Below, piece by piece: positions 63,945-64,000 of a DNA stretch of 64,000 bases; the stretch's first letter is position 1, and every line of letters starts with the position of its first letter. The stretch spans positions 1,240,001 to 1,304,000 of the forward strand of contig NZ_CP092430.2 of NCBI RefSeq assembly GCF_022374935.2. The letters run 5' to 3'. The notes under the pieces were generated by a model that saw only the letters and a program-made list of their open reading frames with translations, was not told where the DNA came from and ran no database searches. The translations under genes were made by a program, and so were the position numbers. The stretch comes from Mycolicibacter virginiensis (GTDB taxonomy: Bacteria; Actinomycetota; Actinomycetes; Mycobacteriales; Mycobacteriaceae).

Positions 63945-64000
63945 ATGGGACGTCAGGTATTCGACGACAAGTTGCTTGCCTTGATCAGCGGGAACTCGCT
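63945..64000 (+). CDS. PNPOx-like FMN/F420-fold protein, 5' end only
   Basis: The first 18 codons, MGRQVFDDKLLALISGNS, are nearly identical to the start of Rv1155 as I recall (a split-barrel protein of the pyridoxamine-5'-phosphate-oxidase fold, F420 binding). It continues beyond the window. Confidence 0.75.
   Translation, partial: MGRQVFDDKLLALISGNS

Overview
The window is high-GC actinobacterial DNA, almost certainly from a mycobacterium. Evidence includes prpR-prpD-prpB-prpC, an Arr rifamycin ADP-ribosyltransferase, a B12-riboswitch-controlled metE, Mcr, a sirtuin, and a gene order that, from memory, follows M. tuberculosis Rv1120c to Rv1155 with insertions. The species cannot be fixed from sequence alone; a slow-growing or M. 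terrae-like lineage is only a guess.

Positions 1 to about 12.6 kb are an integrated phage-derived element, transcribed leftward and cut by the left window edge. From right to left it holds a large serine integrase, two excisionase-like HTH proteins, a primase-polymerase/helicase replication protein, a 240-bp iteron array that looks like its replication origin, an HTH protein (possible small terminase), a cassette of serine resolvase + PD-(D/E)XK nuclease + GIY-YIG nuclease with stop/start overlaps, and a tightly overlapping run of seven genes ending in a large terminase. No tail genes are visible in the window. The layout recalls phiRv1-type elements and self-replicating phage satellites.

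12.7-16.4 kb is an accessory stretch: a RelB-like antitoxin with a decayed RelE-like toxin, an SRPBCC protein, a heptad-repeat charged protein, arr, an NTF2-like protein, and one ORF joining a GNAT acetyltransferase to an ANT(3'')-like aminoglycoside nucleotidyltransferase.

16.4-24.5 kb carries OsmC, a monooxygenase-fold protein, a papain-like YiiX protein with a 55-aa divergent microprotein, a class III cyclase, two alpha/beta hydrolases (bpoB- and ephC-like), a short WS/DGAT-like protein and DoxX. 23.0-28.1 kb is the propionate (methylcitrate cycle) locus, PrpR divergent from PrpD-PrpB-PrpC. 28.1-37.2 kb has an acyl-CoA dehydrogenase, P450, TetR, a DUF3556-type membrane protein behind a KstR-like palindrome, a GntR regulator with a palindromic operator, a sterol-desaturase-like enzyme, an enoyl-CoA hydratase and a MerR regulator with a typical 19-bp-spacer promoter.

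37.2-45.2 kb holds a very large P-type ATPase and a methionine module: MTHFR-like protein, MetE and a minus-strand cobalamin riboswitch with terminator. 45.2-53.1 kb is lipid/CoA metabolism: thiolase, two crotonases, gamma-carbonic-anhydrase-like protein, CPBP protease, Mcr, SDR and nitronate monooxygenase.

53.1-60.4 kb is an aromatic ring-cleavage cluster, two divergent operons around a perfect 15-bp inverted repeat: FAH hydrolase, extradiol dioxygenase and TetR on one side; FAD hydroxylase, C-C hydrolase, second extradiol dioxygenase-like protein and an ACMSD-like amidohydrolase on the other. It lies where I recall mmpL13 being in M. tuberculosis. 60.4-64 kb returns to conserved order: a 41-aa ORF with its own terminator, methyltransferase, sirtuin, GntR, O-methyltransferase, DUF1697, and the start of an Rv1155-like flavin/F420-fold protein.
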